Below are positions 36,460 to 44,971 of a stretch of 64,000 nucleotides of DNA, in pieces. The notes under the pieces are model-generated. The model was not told where the DNA came from. It was given only the letters and a program-made list of their open reading frames with translations, and made no database searches. Numbering within the stretch: the stretch's first letter is position 1; each line of letters opens with the position of its first letter. The stretch spans positions 4,312,501 through 4,376,500 of the forward strand of contig NZ_CP053348.1 in assembly GCF_013394595.1 (NCBI RefSeq). The letters run 5' to 3'. The DNA is from Winogradskyella forsetii. Lineage in GTDB: Bacteria > Bacteroidota > Bacteroidia > Flavobacteriales > Flavobacteriaceae. Both the position numbers and the translations under genes were made by a program.

Positions 36460-36795
36460 ATGTCTTTAAATAACAGTCCGATTAGAGTAAAGAGTTTTCT
36501 ATTTGCTTGCGAGATTGTTCATTTTACAGATAAATTGAAGGAAAACAAGGATTTTGAACTGGCTTCCCAATTATTAAAGAGCGGAACTAGTATTGGTGCA
36601 AACACCAGAGAAGCGCAAAGAGGTGTTAGCACTAAGGATTTTAAAAATAAGTTTGGTATTGCCCTAAAAGAAGCAGATGAAACCAAATATTGGTTAGAGA
36701 TTCTTGAAGCAACCGGAAGAGAAGTTCCAGAAGAAATGATGAATAAGTGTGAAGAGTTAATACGGATTTTGGTCGCAATAATAAAAAACTCTTAA
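36460..36795 (+). CDS. Four helix bundle protein (S23/IVP family)
   Basis: A 111-residue helical protein with the TIGR02436 pattern: DFELASQLLKSGTSIGANTREAQRG and KNKFGIALKEADETKYWLEIL. Relatives are encoded in 23S rRNA intervening sequences or as stand-alone genes; Avd of diversity-generating retroelements shares the fold. No reverse transcriptase is near. It interrupts the atp operon and is not known to be a subunit of ATP synthase. Confidence 0.88.
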   Translation: MSLNNSPIRVKSFLFACEIVHFTDKLKENKDFELASQLLKSGTSIGANTREAQRGVSTKDFKNKFGIALKEADETKYWLEILEATGREVPEEMMNKCEELIRILVAIIKNS

Positions 36796-36883
36796 CGCTG
36801 CATAAAAATATATGAATATAAGTTGACTGTTCAATTATGAAGATTGATGTTAAATGACATTGAACTCATAACTCAACACTCAT

Positions 36884-36896
36884 AACTCATAACTAT
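36884..36896 (-). repeat. Right inverted end of the four-helix-bundle cassette
   Basis: AACTCATAACTAT, preceded by further ACTCATAACTCA-like units; it ends just before the atpG ATG. Confidence 0.6.
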
Positions 36897-36900
36897 CATT

Positions 36901-37761
36901 ATGGCGAATTTAAAGGAAATTAGAAACAGAATATCATCGGTATCTTCAACGATGCAGATTACAAGTGCCATGAAAATGGTATCTGCTGCCAAGTTAAAGA
37001 AAGCCCAGGATGCTATTACTGCCATGCGTCCATACTCTACTAAGTTAACTGAATTACTTCAGAGTTTAAGCGCCACTTTAGATGAAGATTCTGGAAGCAA
37101 ATATGCCGTACAAAGAGAAGTGAAGAACGTTTTAATCGTTGCTATTACCTCTAACAGAGGCCTTGCAGGTGCTTTTAACTCTAATATTATAAAAGAAGTT
37201 CATAGACTTACTGGTACTACTTATGCAAATCAAGAAGTATCTTATTTGGCAATCGGGAAGAAAGCTAATGATGCATTTAAAAAGACGAATAAAGTTATCG
37301 CTAATAAAAGTGACCTTTATGACGATTTAACTTTTGATAATGTTGCTGAAATAGCGGAAATGTTGATGGACAAATTTACGTCGGGAGAGTATGATAAAAT
37401 CGAAATTGTTTATAACCACTTCAAGAATGCAGCAACTCAGCTTGTAATTACTGAACAGTTTTTACCTATTAAGCCAGTTGAAGGCGATGTGGTTTCTAAT
37501 ACAGATTATATTTTTGAACCTTCTAAAGAGGAGATTGTTGAAGCTTTAATTCCTAAGGCATTAAAAACACAATTGTACAAAGGCATAAGGGATTCTTTTG
37601 CTTCTGAACATGGAGCACGTATGACAGCGATGCATAAAGCAACAGATAACGCAACGGAATTACGAGATCAATTGAAATTAACTTATAACAAAGCAAGACA
37701 AGCAGCCATTACTAACGAAATCTTAGAGATTGTTGGTGGCGCTGAGGCACTTAATAATTAA
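36901..37761 (+). CDS. atpG: F0F1 ATP synthase subunit gamma
   Basis: Central rotor stalk, 286 residues. N-terminal coiled coil LKEIRNRISSVSSTMQITSAMKMVSAAKL, ITSNRGLAGAFNSNI in the Rossmann-like domain, and C-terminal coiled coil KATDNATELRDQLKLTYNKARQAAIT. It ends the cluster; beta and epsilon are not in the window, as expected where atpDC form a separate unit. Confidence 0.96.
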   Translation: MANLKEIRNRISSVSSTMQITSAMKMVSAAKLKKAQDAITAMRPYSTKLTELLQSLSATLDEDSGSKYAVQREVKNVLIVAITSNRGLAGAFNSNIIKEVHRLTGTTYANQEVSYLAIGKKANDAFKKTNKVIANKSDLYDDLTFDNVAEIAEMLMDKFTSGEYDKIEIVYNHFKNAATQLVITEQFLPIKPVEGDVVSNTDYIFEPSKEEIVEALIPKALKTQLYKGIRDSFASEHGARMTAMHKATDNATELRDQLKLTYNKARQAAITNEILEIVGGAEALNN

Positions 37762-37768
37762 AAGAGTG

Positions 37769-37788
37769 CCTGCGAAAGCAGGAATCTC
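37769..37788 (+). repeat. CCTGCGAAAGCAGG hairpin repeat after atpG
   Basis: CCTGCGAAAGCAGGAATCTC: a five-base GC stem with a GAAA loop. The same sequence recurs at 44253 and 54020, and inverted at 53018. Confidence 0.65.
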
Positions 37789-37802
37789 AACCCAAAATAT
37801 TT

Positions 37803-37832
37803 AAACCTAACTTTAACCAGTTAGGTTTTTTT
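37803..37832 (+). terminator. Intrinsic terminator of the atp operon
   Basis: AAACCTAACT (37803-37812) pairs with AGTTAGGTTT (37819-37828) and runs into seven T. It lies 42 bases after the atpG stop. Confidence 0.85.
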
Positions 37833-37866
37833 GTGGCATCACTTTGCGAAAGCTTATATTTATAAT

Positions 37867-38304
37867 ATGAAAATATTTAAAAATTTAGTATCTGTAATAT
37901 TAATTGTGTCATTCATGATGCTTTATTACTGTAAGTCTATGCCAAAATTAGAAACAGAAATACCGTTCGCAATTGAATCCGTCTATTATCAAAAGTGGAA
38001 CGCAGGAACAAAAGAAGGTGGATCCGGAATTAACCTTTATATTGAGACAAAAGATACCCTAAAGAATTTAGATAGTATATATTTTCGTGGACAAGTAGTA
38101 AAACTTCAACCCAAACCTAATAGTAGTTTATTATATATTGGACGTTTCAAGTCGAATGTAAAAACGCATAGCTGGTCATTTCAAATACAAGATGATGAAT
38201 GTGTAGTGAGCTACCTAGAGCATGATAAAGTGCACTATTTCAAAATATCCAATATTTTGGAACACAAGCCTTTAAACTATCCTCACACTTCCTCAAATAG
38301 ATGA
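37867..38304 (+). CDS. Putative exported lipoprotein, paralogue family member 1
   Basis: 145 residues from ATG 37867; the longer frame from 37831 begins inside the terminator. Signal peptide with possible lipobox (MLYYC). The body has one diverged copy of the repeat found in the next two genes: IESVYYQKWNAGTKEGGSGINLYI, IYFRG, DDECVVSYLE. Function unknown. It is the most divergent of three tandem paralogues. Confidence 0.72.
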   Translation: MKIFKNLVSVILIVSFMMLYYCKSMPKLETEIPFAIESVYYQKWNAGTKEGGSGINLYIETKDTLKNLDSIYFRGQVVKLQPKPNSSLLYIGRFKSNVKTHSWSFQIQDDECVVSYLEHDKVHYFKISNILEHKPLNYPHTSSNR

Positions 38305-38448
38305 AAAAGTACTTTTGTAGCCCCACAAATGTTAAAAAAATACAATATTTCTTACATTAAAATACTTTTTGTCGAATAAAAAGCACATTTAACAGATTTA
38401 TTATCATTTTCATCTACATTGCATTTCCAAATCTTAACCTCCATTATT

Positions 38449-40020
38449 ATGAAACGATTAAGAAATGCAGCCTACTTTATAGGTTTAGCTGTTTTAACTT
38501 CGTCCACTTTCCAGTGTTCAAGTTCAAGAGCATTTACCACATCATCACAAAAACCTATTCCATTTAAAGTTAAAACAATATCTTTTCAAGAATGGAATGC
38601 TGGCGATAATGAAGAAAATACGGGTATCAATGTTTATGTGCCTATTGTTGATTTAGCCGATGATATAATAATAGATAGCGTCTATTTCAGAAACTTTAAA
38701 GGCCAGTTGGTTAGAAACTATAGCAGATATACTTCCGTATTAAGGCACAATTCACTTGACGATACCTTAAAAACATCAGACAAGGAAAATGACTATCCGT
38801 TTATCTTAGCCAACAATGAATGTGCGATTAGTTATGTCGAAGAAGGTGAGGTTAAATATGTAAAGTTGAACGATGTAATTCAAAAGGAAGCCATTTACTA
38901 CAAAGATGGCCCGCCTTTGGCCTACCAAAGGAGGCGAGAAGCAATGATTGTATCTGGTGAAGAATTAAATTTAAAACCTGAACCAAAGTTTCAACCTACT
39001 AAAACATTTAAAGTTAAAACCATTTCTTATCAAGAATGGTACGCAGGTATAAAAGTAGGAGGTACGGGATTGAATGTTTTTGTACCTATAGTTAATAAAG
39101 AGGAGCATATTAAAATAGATAGTGTGTATTTCAGAAACCTCAAGGCTAAGCTCGTTGAAAATTATGGGAAATACACAGCAGTCTTAAAAAACAAGTCACC
39201 TTATTATACCTTTAAAAAGACAGAAAAAGATAAAGATTTTCCTTTTACATTGGGTGATAATGAATGTGCTATTAGTTATGTGGAAAATGGTGAAATTAAA
39301 TATTTAAAAGTAACTGATATGAGTGAAAAAGCGGGTACGTATTACGAAAATGGACCACCTGCAATTTACGAATATTCCGCAACGACATTAATTGCATCAA
39401 ATGATGATGTAGATGAGTATCCAAATACACTAGCAAATAATGAACGCGCGACTAATTATGTCGAAAAAGTTAAAGTTAACGAGCCAAAGCGAACAGCTGT
39501 TAGTAAAAAAGAAGAAATTGATGAGAAAGGAAGTTCGCCTATTACCTATAAGCGAAGAAAAGAAGCAATAGTAGTATCTCGTGAAGGTATGGAATTAGAA
39601 TGCATAAAGTTTAAACCTACGACAGCGTTTAAAGTTAAACCCATAGCATTTCAAGAATGGTATGCTGGCATAAAAGTAGGTGGTACAGGTATGAATGTTT
39701 TTGTACCTATTGTAAATAAAAAGGACGACATCAAAATAGATAGTATTTACTTCAGAAATTTAAATGAAAATTATGGTCGCTATACGGCGGCTTTAAAAAA
39801 CAAGTCGCCTTATTATACTTTTAAAAAGTCTGAAAAAGATGAGGGTTACCCCTTTGATTTAGCTGATAGCGAATGTGCAATTAGCTATGTGGAAAATGCA
39901 GAAACTAAATATATTAAAGTAACCGAGTTGAAGGAAAAGCGAGGTGTTTATTACGAAAACGGTCCACCTTCTATTTGTGAAAATAGCGTATCAACAATTC
40001 TTGCCTCTATAGAGGATTAG
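38449..40020 (+). CDS. Putative exported multi-repeat protein, paralogue family member 2
   Basis: 523 residues from ATG 38449, chosen over 38419 because the signal peptide (KRLRNAAYFIGLAVLTS, Cys near 24) then sits at the N-terminus. It holds three full units, each with VKTISFQEWNAG or QEWYAGIKVGGTG, IDSVYFRN, NECAISYVE and YYENGPP. Between units two and three is a truncated copy of the last half of unit one (LANNERATNYVE ... YKRRKEAIVVS). This implies duplication of a two-unit block followed by deletion. No known domain was recognised. Confidence 0.75.
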   Translation: MKRLRNAAYFIGLAVLTSSTFQCSSSRAFTTSSQKPIPFKVKTISFQEWNAGDNEENTGINVYVPIVDLADDIIIDSVYFRNFKGQLVRNYSRYTSVLRHNSLDDTLKTSDKENDYPFILANNECAISYVEEGEVKYVKLNDVIQKEAIYYKDGPPLAYQRRREAMIVSGEELNLKPEPKFQPTKTFKVKTISYQEWYAGIKVGGTGLNVFVPIVNKEEHIKIDSVYFRNLKAKLVENYGKYTAVLKNKSPYYTFKKTEKDKDFPFTLGDNECAISYVENGEIKYLKVTDMSEKAGTYYENGPPAIYEYSATTLIASNDDVDEYPNTLANNERATNYVEKVKVNEPKRTAVSKKEEIDEKGSSPITYKRRKEAIVVSREGMELECIKFKPTTAFKVKPIAFQEWYAGIKVGGTGMNVFVPIVNKKDDIKIDSIYFRNLNENYGRYTAALKNKSPYYTFKKSEKDEGYPFDLADSECAISYVENAETKYIKVTELKEKRGVYYENGPPSICENSVSTILASIED

Positions 40021-40143
40021 TATGAATAAATTCACCTATAATACTTAAGGTAAAAGTGCATTTCATCGATAAAATAGGTTTTTAATAGATAAAATTGCTT
40101 TTTTTTATCTATATTGCCCGTCCAAACCTTAACCTACATTAAC

Positions 40144-40671
40144 ATGAAACTACTTAAAAAGGCAATTTACGTCTTAGTTTTCGCAGCTATTTTTGGTACC
40201 GCTTTACCATGTGCTGCACAAAAAATGACAACCGCAACGGCATTACAAGAACAGGCACCATTTAAAGTTAAAACCGTTTCTTTTCAAGAATGGTATGCAG
40301 GCATCAAAGTTGGTGGAACAGGAATAAATATATTCATTCCAATAACTAATTTGTCTGAAGACATTGAAATAGATCGAGTTTATTTTAGAAATCTTACGGG
40401 TGAACTAAATGAGAAAAACGGAAAGTTTTTTGCGATACTGGAGAATGATTCTAAAAATTACACATTTAAAAAATCAGAAGCACCAGCAGATTACCCATTT
40501 AGGCTCAAAGATGATGAATGTGTTGTGAGCTATATTGAAGGTGGCACAACTAAATATTTAAAAATCACCTCTGTGAATGAATTTGCAGGGACGTATTATG
40601 AAAATGGACCGCCATCAATTTATGAAAAAAAGTCTTCTACCGTTGTTGCTACAGTTGACGACGAGGAATAA
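40144..40671 (+). CDS. Putative exported protein, paralogue family member 3
   Basis: 175 residues from ATG 40144. Signal peptide (LLKKAIYVLVFAAIFGTALP), then a single unit: VKTVSFQEWYAGIKVGGTGI, IDRVYFRNL, DDECVVSYIEGG and YYENGPPSIYE, nearly the same as the units of the preceding protein. The 30 bases before the ATG also resemble those before 38449 (CCAAA-CTTAACCT-CATTA), so the duplicated segment included the leader. Function unknown. Confidence 0.75.
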   Translation: MKLLKKAIYVLVFAAIFGTALPCAAQKMTTATALQEQAPFKVKTVSFQEWYAGIKVGGTGINIFIPITNLSEDIEIDRVYFRNLTGELNEKNGKFFAILENDSKNYTFKKSEAPADYPFRLKDDECVVSYIEGGTTKYLKITSVNEFAGTYYENGPPSIYEKKSSTVVATVDDEE

Positions 40672-40696
40672 AGGTACTTTTATTGAATAACTTATG

Positions 40697-40727
40697 AAAG
40701 CCTTGCTGTTTAAGCAAGGCTTTTTTT
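40697..40727 (+). terminator. Intrinsic terminator
   Basis: AAAGCCTTGC (40697-40706) and GCAAGGCTTT (40714-40723) with a run of seven T; ends the paralogue cluster. Confidence 0.88.
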
Positions 40728-40760
40728 GCTTCATCTAATAAAAGACCAATATATATTTAA

Positions 40761-40768
40761 TACTTTTG
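40761..40768 (+). promoter_or_regulatory. Putative -7 box TACTTTTG of the flippase gene
   Basis: TAnnTTTG match ending 21 bases before the TTG start at 40790. Confidence 0.55.
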
Positions 40769-40789
40769 AATTTCAAATAATTATCAGGA

Positions 40790-42247
40790 TTGAGCGGATT
40801 CAAATCACTTTTTAAGCAAACATTCATTTATGGTTTAGCAACAGTATTGCCTAGAATGTTGAGTTTTATTTTGGTACCACTTTATACCAATCCAGAGGTG
40901 TTATCTGTTGAGGAATACGGTCGAGTGTCTTTCATATTCGCTTATTTTGTGCTTTTTAATGTGGTTTTGGCTTATGGCATGGAAACCGCTTTTTTTAGGT
41001 TTTTCAATAAAGAAGACAATAAAGAAAATGTAACCAGTACTTCGGCTATTTCATTAACTGTAAGTTCATTTGCTTTATTAGGTATTGCTTTCCTGTTTAG
41101 GTATCAGATTTCAACAGCAATACATATAGACCTTAAGTATCTCAATTTAGTCTTTGTTATTCTACTTTTAGATGCGTTGGTTATTATACCATTTGCCTGG
41201 TTACGGGCTACAGCAAGACCAATGCGCTATGCCATTATTAAAATATTTAACGTTGCGGTTAACCTTGGGCTCAATATATTCCTCTTGTTATATTTAGAGG
41301 GTTTAGCGGAAAGCAATTCATTTTTCAACAATTTCTATATTCCAAATTATCAAATCAGTTACATATTCATTTCTAATTTAGTGGCAAGTGGACTAACTTT
41401 AGTTTTATTGCTCCCATTCTACGCAAAAATTAAGTTCAATTTCGATTCCGTTTTATGGAAAAAAATGATGCGATACACTATGCCTGTGCTTGTTGCCGGA
41501 ATCGCTTATTCTGTTAATGAAACTTTCGATCGTATATTATTAGAACATCTTTTACCAGCGAATGTCGCAGATGAACAGATAGGAATGTATTCAGCATGCT
41601 ATAAATTGGCTTTATTTATGACCTTATTTGCAACCGCCTTTCGTTTAGGCATAGAACCTTACTTTTTCAGTCACTCTAAAACCGAAAATCCTCAGAAAAA
41701 CTATGCGAAAATTTTAGAATACTTTATAGCCTTTGGTTCCGTCATTCTTTTAGTAGTGGTTGTTTTTGCAGACCTATTGAAACCTTACATTATTTTAAGT
41801 GAAGCGTATTACGAAGCCATGTGGATCGTGCCTTTCATACTTTTGGCGAATTTTTGCTTAGGGATTTATCAAAACCTTTCGGTTTGGTACAAAATTACGG
41901 ATCGCACTAAGTTTGGTGCTTATATTTCCATATTTGGTGCCATCGTAACCTTAGTGTTGAATTATGTTCTAATTCCAATTATTGGCTTTAAAGGTTCGGC
42001 AATAGCAACGCTTTCGGCCTATTCTGTGATGATGTTGATATCGTTTTATTATGGACGAAAATACTATCCTATTCCATATAACTTAAAGAAAATAGGCTTA
42101 TACCTTATGGTATCTATTCTTTTTTCATTTGTGTTTTTCTATAGATATCGAGAACATTATATTCTCGGAATTGTAATGATAATTGTATTTTTGGGCTTAG
42201 TTATTTTACTCGAAAAGAAGGAATTAAAACAAATATTGAAAAGGTAA
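40790..42247 (+). CDS. Oligosaccharide flippase family protein (MOP/Wzx-like)
   Basis: 485 residues, TTG start, with 12 to 14 membrane helices. The opening FKSLFKQTFIYGLATVLPRMLSFILVPLYT is typical of polysaccharide synthesis (PST/Wzx) flippases that move undecaprenyl-linked sugars or lipid intermediates. It lies far from the EPS locus but close to dut and a sugar nucleotidyltransferase. Substrate unknown. Confidence 0.88.
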   Translation: MSGFKSLFKQTFIYGLATVLPRMLSFILVPLYTNPEVLSVEEYGRVSFIFAYFVLFNVVLAYGMETAFFRFFNKEDNKENVTSTSAISLTVSSFALLGIAFLFRYQISTAIHIDLKYLNLVFVILLLDALVIIPFAWLRATARPMRYAIIKIFNVAVNLGLNIFLLLYLEGLAESNSFFNNFYIPNYQISYIFISNLVASGLTLVLLLPFYAKIKFNFDSVLWKKMMRYTMPVLVAGIAYSVNETFDRILLEHLLPANVADEQIGMYSACYKLALFMTLFATAFRLGIEPYFFSHSKTENPQKNYAKILEYFIAFGSVILLVVVVFADLLKPYIILSEAYYEAMWIVPFILLANFCLGIYQNLSVWYKITDRTKFGAYISIFGAIVTLVLNYVLIPIIGFKGSAIATLSAYSVMMLISFYYGRKYYPIPYNLKKIGLYLMVSILFSFVFFYRYREHYILGIVMIIVFLGLVILLEKKELKQILKR

Positions 42248-42254
42248 TGGTGTT

Positions 42255-42280
42255 GACCTGCTGAACACAGTCGAAGCACC
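42255..42280 (+). repeat. Dispersed repeat fragment (CTGCTGAACACAGTCGAAG)
   Basis: First of two related fragments in the flippase-dut gap; shares the (A/G)CAGTCGAAG core with 42324. Confidence 0.45.
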
Positions 42281-42323
42281 TTTATAAAAATTAAAACATA
42301 ATTAAAAAGTCACTTCCCAGTTT

Positions 42324-42348
42324 GTGCTGAGCGCAGTCGAAGTATGGG
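42324..42348 (+). repeat. Dispersed repeat fragment (GTGCTGAGCGCAGTCGAAG)
   Basis: Member of the GTCATTCTGAGCGCAG family seen at 21298. It supplies upstream in-frame ATG codons (42344) that I do not consider the dut start. Confidence 0.5.
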
Positions 42349-42364
42349 AAGACGTAAGATGGGA

Positions 42365-42799
42365 ATGAAAATAAAAATAATAAACAAATCCAGGCACGAT
42401 TTACCGCATTACGAAACCATGGCATCTGCTGGCATGGATTTACGCGCAAGTATAACTGAATCTAGAGTCCTTAAACCTTTAGAAAGAACTATTGTTGGAA
42501 CAGGCTTATTCATAGAATTACCTGTTGGAATTGAAGCACAGGTAAGGCCAAGAAGCGGATTGGCTGCTAAAATGGGAGTTACAGTTTTGAACGCACCAGG
42601 AACCATTGACGCAGATTACAGAGGCGAAATAGGTGTTATTTTGGTCAATCTTTCTAACGAAGACTTTACCATAAATAATGGTGAGCGAATTGCACAATTA
42701 GTGATTGCAAAACATGAGCGCGCAGAATGGGTAGATTCAACAGAGCTTTCTGAAACAGACAGAGGAGAAGGTGGTTTTGGGAGTACAGGAGTTAGATGA
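42365..42799 (+). CDS. dut: dUTP diphosphatase
   Basis: Hydrolyses dUTP to dUMP, keeping uracil out of DNA and feeding dTMP synthesis. 144 residues from ATG 42365 (MKIKIINKS), matching the family; upstream ATGs lie in repeat DNA. All five trimeric dUTPase motifs are present: [32 protein letters not shown] and the C-terminal [10 protein letters not shown]. Confidence 0.95.
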   Translation: MKIKIINKSRHDLPHYETMASAGMDLRASITESRVLKPLERTIVGTGLFIELPVGIEAQVRPRSGLAAKMGVTVLNAPGTIDADYRGEIGVILVNLSNEDFTINNGERIAQLVIAKHERAEWVDSTELSETDRGEGGFGSTGVR

Positions 42800-42803
42800 C
42801 CAA

Positions 42804-42825
42804 TTCTTGCAAATGCGGGAATCCC
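42804..42825 (+). repeat. Diverged CCTGC-family repeat after dut
   Basis: TTCTTGCAAATGCGGGAATC resembles the TTCCTGCGAAAGCAGGAATC type; the stem has partly decayed. Confidence 0.45.
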
Positions 42826-43092
42826 AGAATAAATAAGCATGTAACATTGGTATGTTTATATAAAGGCAAACAAGCCAAACGTAGTAATTTATCGAAGTAA
42901 CAGATACTATTGAAGAAAGCGTAAAATAATATAAGTTAAGTTTTATCCTAAATCATTTACTGCAAAGTATAATTGCCATAAGTTAGTTTATTTTGAAGAG
43001 TTTGATAAGTTGAATTAATAAAAAATTCCTGTTATCAAGGGAAAAAAGTATAGTCTAAAAGATACCTGCTTTAGCAGACATGAATTAAATTT

Positions 43093-43119
43093 CCTGCAAG
43101 GTTTTGAAAACCTTGTAGG
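43093..43119. repeat. Palindromic repeat CCTGCAAGGTTTT-G-AAAACCTTGTAGG
   Basis: Thirteen-base arms with a single G-T difference. Diverged copies are at 23624-23675 and, partially, near 22447. Confidence 0.6.
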
Positions 43120-43196
43120 TATAAACCCAAAAAGTAAATAATAGGTTGAAAAAATCATAAAATAGTTTAAAACATAGTTTAATTAAAATAAAAAAG

Positions 43197-43215
43197 TCCT
43201 TTCCTATGGAAAGGA
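43197..43215 (+). promoter_or_regulatory. Leader hairpin before the nucleotidyltransferase gene (copy 2)
   Basis: TCCTTTCC (43197-43204) and GGAAAGGA (43208-43215) form a perfect eight-base stem; TTTAGGATAGGAT and the ATG follow exactly as at 34119-34151. Confidence 0.6.
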
Positions 43216-43228
43216 TTTAGGATAGGAT

Positions 43229-44248
43229 ATGAAAATAATAGTACCAATGGCAGGCAGAGGCTCTCGCCTAAGACCACACAGTTTAACCGTACCAAAACCA
43301 TTAATCCCTGTTGCAGGACAACCGATAGTCCATCGTTTAGTTAAGGATATCGCTAAAGTTTTAAAACAACCCATTGAAGAGATCGCTTTTGTTTTGGGTG
43401 ATCCTGCTTTTTTTGGAGAGGAGGTTGTGGAGAGTTTAACCGAACTCGCTGAAGGCTTAGGAGCCAAAGCGTCCATTTACAGACAGGATCAACCTTTAGG
43501 AACTGGCCATGCGATTATGAGTGCCAAAGCATCGCTTTCCGGACCTGCCGTAATTGCTTATGCGGATACATTGATTAGAGCAGAATTCGATTTAGATCCA
43601 ACAGCTGATAGTGTTATTTGGACCAAATGTGTTGCGAATCCTGAAGCTTATGGCGTTGTAAAATTGAATGCCGATGAAAACATTGTTGAATTGGTAGAAA
43701 AGCCAGAAACTTTTGTAAGTGACCAAGCTGTGATCGGAATCTATTATTTTAAGGATGTAGCGGTTTTAAAGGAAAAATTACAAGAGATTTTAGACGAAAA
43801 CATAATGAATGGCGGCGAATACCAGATCAATGATGGTATTAAACGCATGATGGCTGATGGAAGAATTTTCAAAACAGGAACTGTGGATGAGTGGATGGAC
43901 TGCGGAAATAAAGCCGTTACTTTAGAAACGAATGCAAAAATGTTAGGATTTTTAACTTCAGATAACGAAGAACAATTAATTGAAGAATCTGTCGTTTTAG
44001 AAAACTCAACAGTTATTGAGCCTTGTTTTATAGGAAAAGGAACGATTTTGAAAAATACAACAGTTGGACCTTATGTGTCTATCGGAAAAGACTGTGTAAT
44101 TGAGAACTCAACCGTTAAAAATAGCTTAATTCAGAATCAAACAACTATTAAAAATGCTACTTTAGACGAAGCTATGATTGGTAATCACGTGAAATACAAT
44201 GGTGAGTTCACAAAGATTAGCATTGGTGATTATACCGTTATGGAATAA
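43229..44248 (+). CDS. Sugar-1-phosphate nucleotidyltransferase with beta-helix domain
   Basis: 339 residues. N-terminal nucleotidyltransferase domain with MAGRGSRLRPHSLTVPKPLIPV and AYADTLIRAEF, then a left-handed beta-helix tail from about 245 (STVIEPCFIGKGTILKNTTV). This is the GlmU/RmlA-like type commonly annotated as glucose-1-phosphate thymidylyltransferase in this family. The sugar and base are not certain. It supplies an activated sugar for envelope glycans. Confidence 0.85.
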   Translation: MKIIVPMAGRGSRLRPHSLTVPKPLIPVAGQPIVHRLVKDIAKVLKQPIEEIAFVLGDPAFFGEEVVESLTELAEGLGAKASIYRQDQPLGTGHAIMSAKASLSGPAVIAYADTLIRAEFDLDPTADSVIWTKCVANPEAYGVVKLNADENIVELVEKPETFVSDQAVIGIYYFKDVAVLKEKLQEILDENIMNGGEYQINDGIKRMMADGRIFKTGTVDEWMDCGNKAVTLETNAKMLGFLTSDNEEQLIEESVVLENSTVIEPCFIGKGTILKNTTVGPYVSIGKDCVIENSTVKNSLIQNQTTIKNATLDEAMIGNHVKYNGEFTKISIGDYTVME

Positions 44249-44252
44249 AATT

Positions 44253-44272
44253 GCTGCGAAAGCAGGAATCTC
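44253..44272 (+). repeat. CTGCGAAAGCAGG hairpin repeat after the nucleotidyltransferase gene
   Basis: GCTGCGAAAGCAGGAATCTC, differing from the 37769 copy at its first base; placed 5 bases after the stop codon. Confidence 0.6.
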
Positions 44273-44322
44273 ATGAAGCATAACCCAAATTAATCTGTGA
44301 ACCTATTTTTCATACAGCAGCT

Positions 44323-44330
44323 TATTTTTG
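44323..44330 (+). promoter_or_regulatory. Putative -7 box TATTTTTG upstream of the ABM gene
   Basis: TAnnTTTG match 232 bases before the ABM start; no -33 TTG at normal spacing. Confidence 0.35.
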
Positions 44331-44562
44331 TTCCATCAATTTAAAACAAACTTTAATCAAGAAAAAAAGTGATGTAAAGCACCTTTAAGAACGGCATATA
44401 ATGTATTTAAAAGGCACATCTAAAAATGAGAACAAATAGTTTTCAACCCCTATACAATACCTCTGGGATGAAAAAAGGAGTCAGATAAATTATTTTTTGG
44501 AATAACTTTTGAAATTAAAAAATTACACGGTTGTTAAGTGAGAAAAATAAATTGAACTAAAC

Positions 44563-44880
44563 ATGTATATCGTATTGTACGGCATTAAAATTAAACCCAA
44601 TCAAGAAGAAAACTTTATTGAAGCTTGGAAAGCATTAACCTCATTGATTTACAAATACGAAGGAAGTTTAGGGTCTAGATTGCATAAAAAAGATGCACTA
44701 AATTTCTTTGCTTACGCACAATGGCCTGATAAAACTACTTTTGATAATGCTGGTGGAAATTTACCAGAAGAAGCCGATCATTTTAGAAATAGAATGAAAG
44801 CTACTTATAAAAAATTTGAAGTATTAGAAAAGTTTGAAGTGATTGAAGACTTGTTAAAGCAAGAACAAAGCAAAATGTGA
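44563..44880 (+). CDS. Antibiotic biosynthesis monooxygenase (ABM) family protein
   Basis: A 105-residue ferredoxin-like alpha+beta barrel protein: MYIVLYGIKIKPNQEENFIEAWKALT, SLGSRLHKK and YAQWPDKTTF. ABM proteins are small dimers; some oxidise quinones, many have no known substrate. Length is normal. It stands alone between the nucleotidyltransferase and TPR genes. Confidence 0.8.
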   Translation: MYIVLYGIKIKPNQEENFIEAWKALTSLIYKYEGSLGSRLHKKDALNFFAYAQWPDKTTFDNAGGNLPEEADHFRNRMKATYKKFEVLEKFEVIEDLLKQEQSKM

Positions 44881-44971
44881 TCATTAGAGGCTTTAAGTTT
44901 TTGTCCCAGAAGGACAACATATAGGTAAAAAACAACATCAAGGCGTAAAATAGTGCCTATAGGTACTACAT

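Larger units (their letters stand above)
36339..36896. mobile_element. Candidate four-helix-bundle cassette inserted in the atp operon
   Basis: The 558-base segment between atpA and atpG is bounded by a perfect 13-base inverted repeat, ATAGTTATGAGTT (36339-36351) and AACTCATAACTAT (36884-36896), inside longer GAGTTATGAGTT-like low-complexity ends. It contains only the four-helix-bundle gene. The left end begins 6 bases after the atpA stop and the right end stops 4 bases before the atpG start. No transposase is present, so mobility would need to act in trans (inference). Confidence 0.55.
42800..43228. other. Gene-free interval with three repeat types
   Basis: 429 bases without a credible ORF. 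It holds a diverged CCTGC repeat (42804-42825), AT-rich sequence, a near-perfect palindrome (43093-43119) and the leader hairpin 43197-43215. No TAnnTTTG box was seen. Confidence 0.55.
44249..44562. other. Gene-free interval with a possible promoter
   Basis: 314 bases. Contains the CCTGC-family repeat at 44253 and a TATTTTTG box at 44323. No terminator or ORF was found between the box and the ABM gene, so the region may be its long leader. Confidence 0.5.

Noticed and set aside
36460..36795. Diversity-generating retroelement accessory gene (Avd)
   Set aside because: The fold family is shared, but no reverse transcriptase, template or variable repeat occurs in the window.
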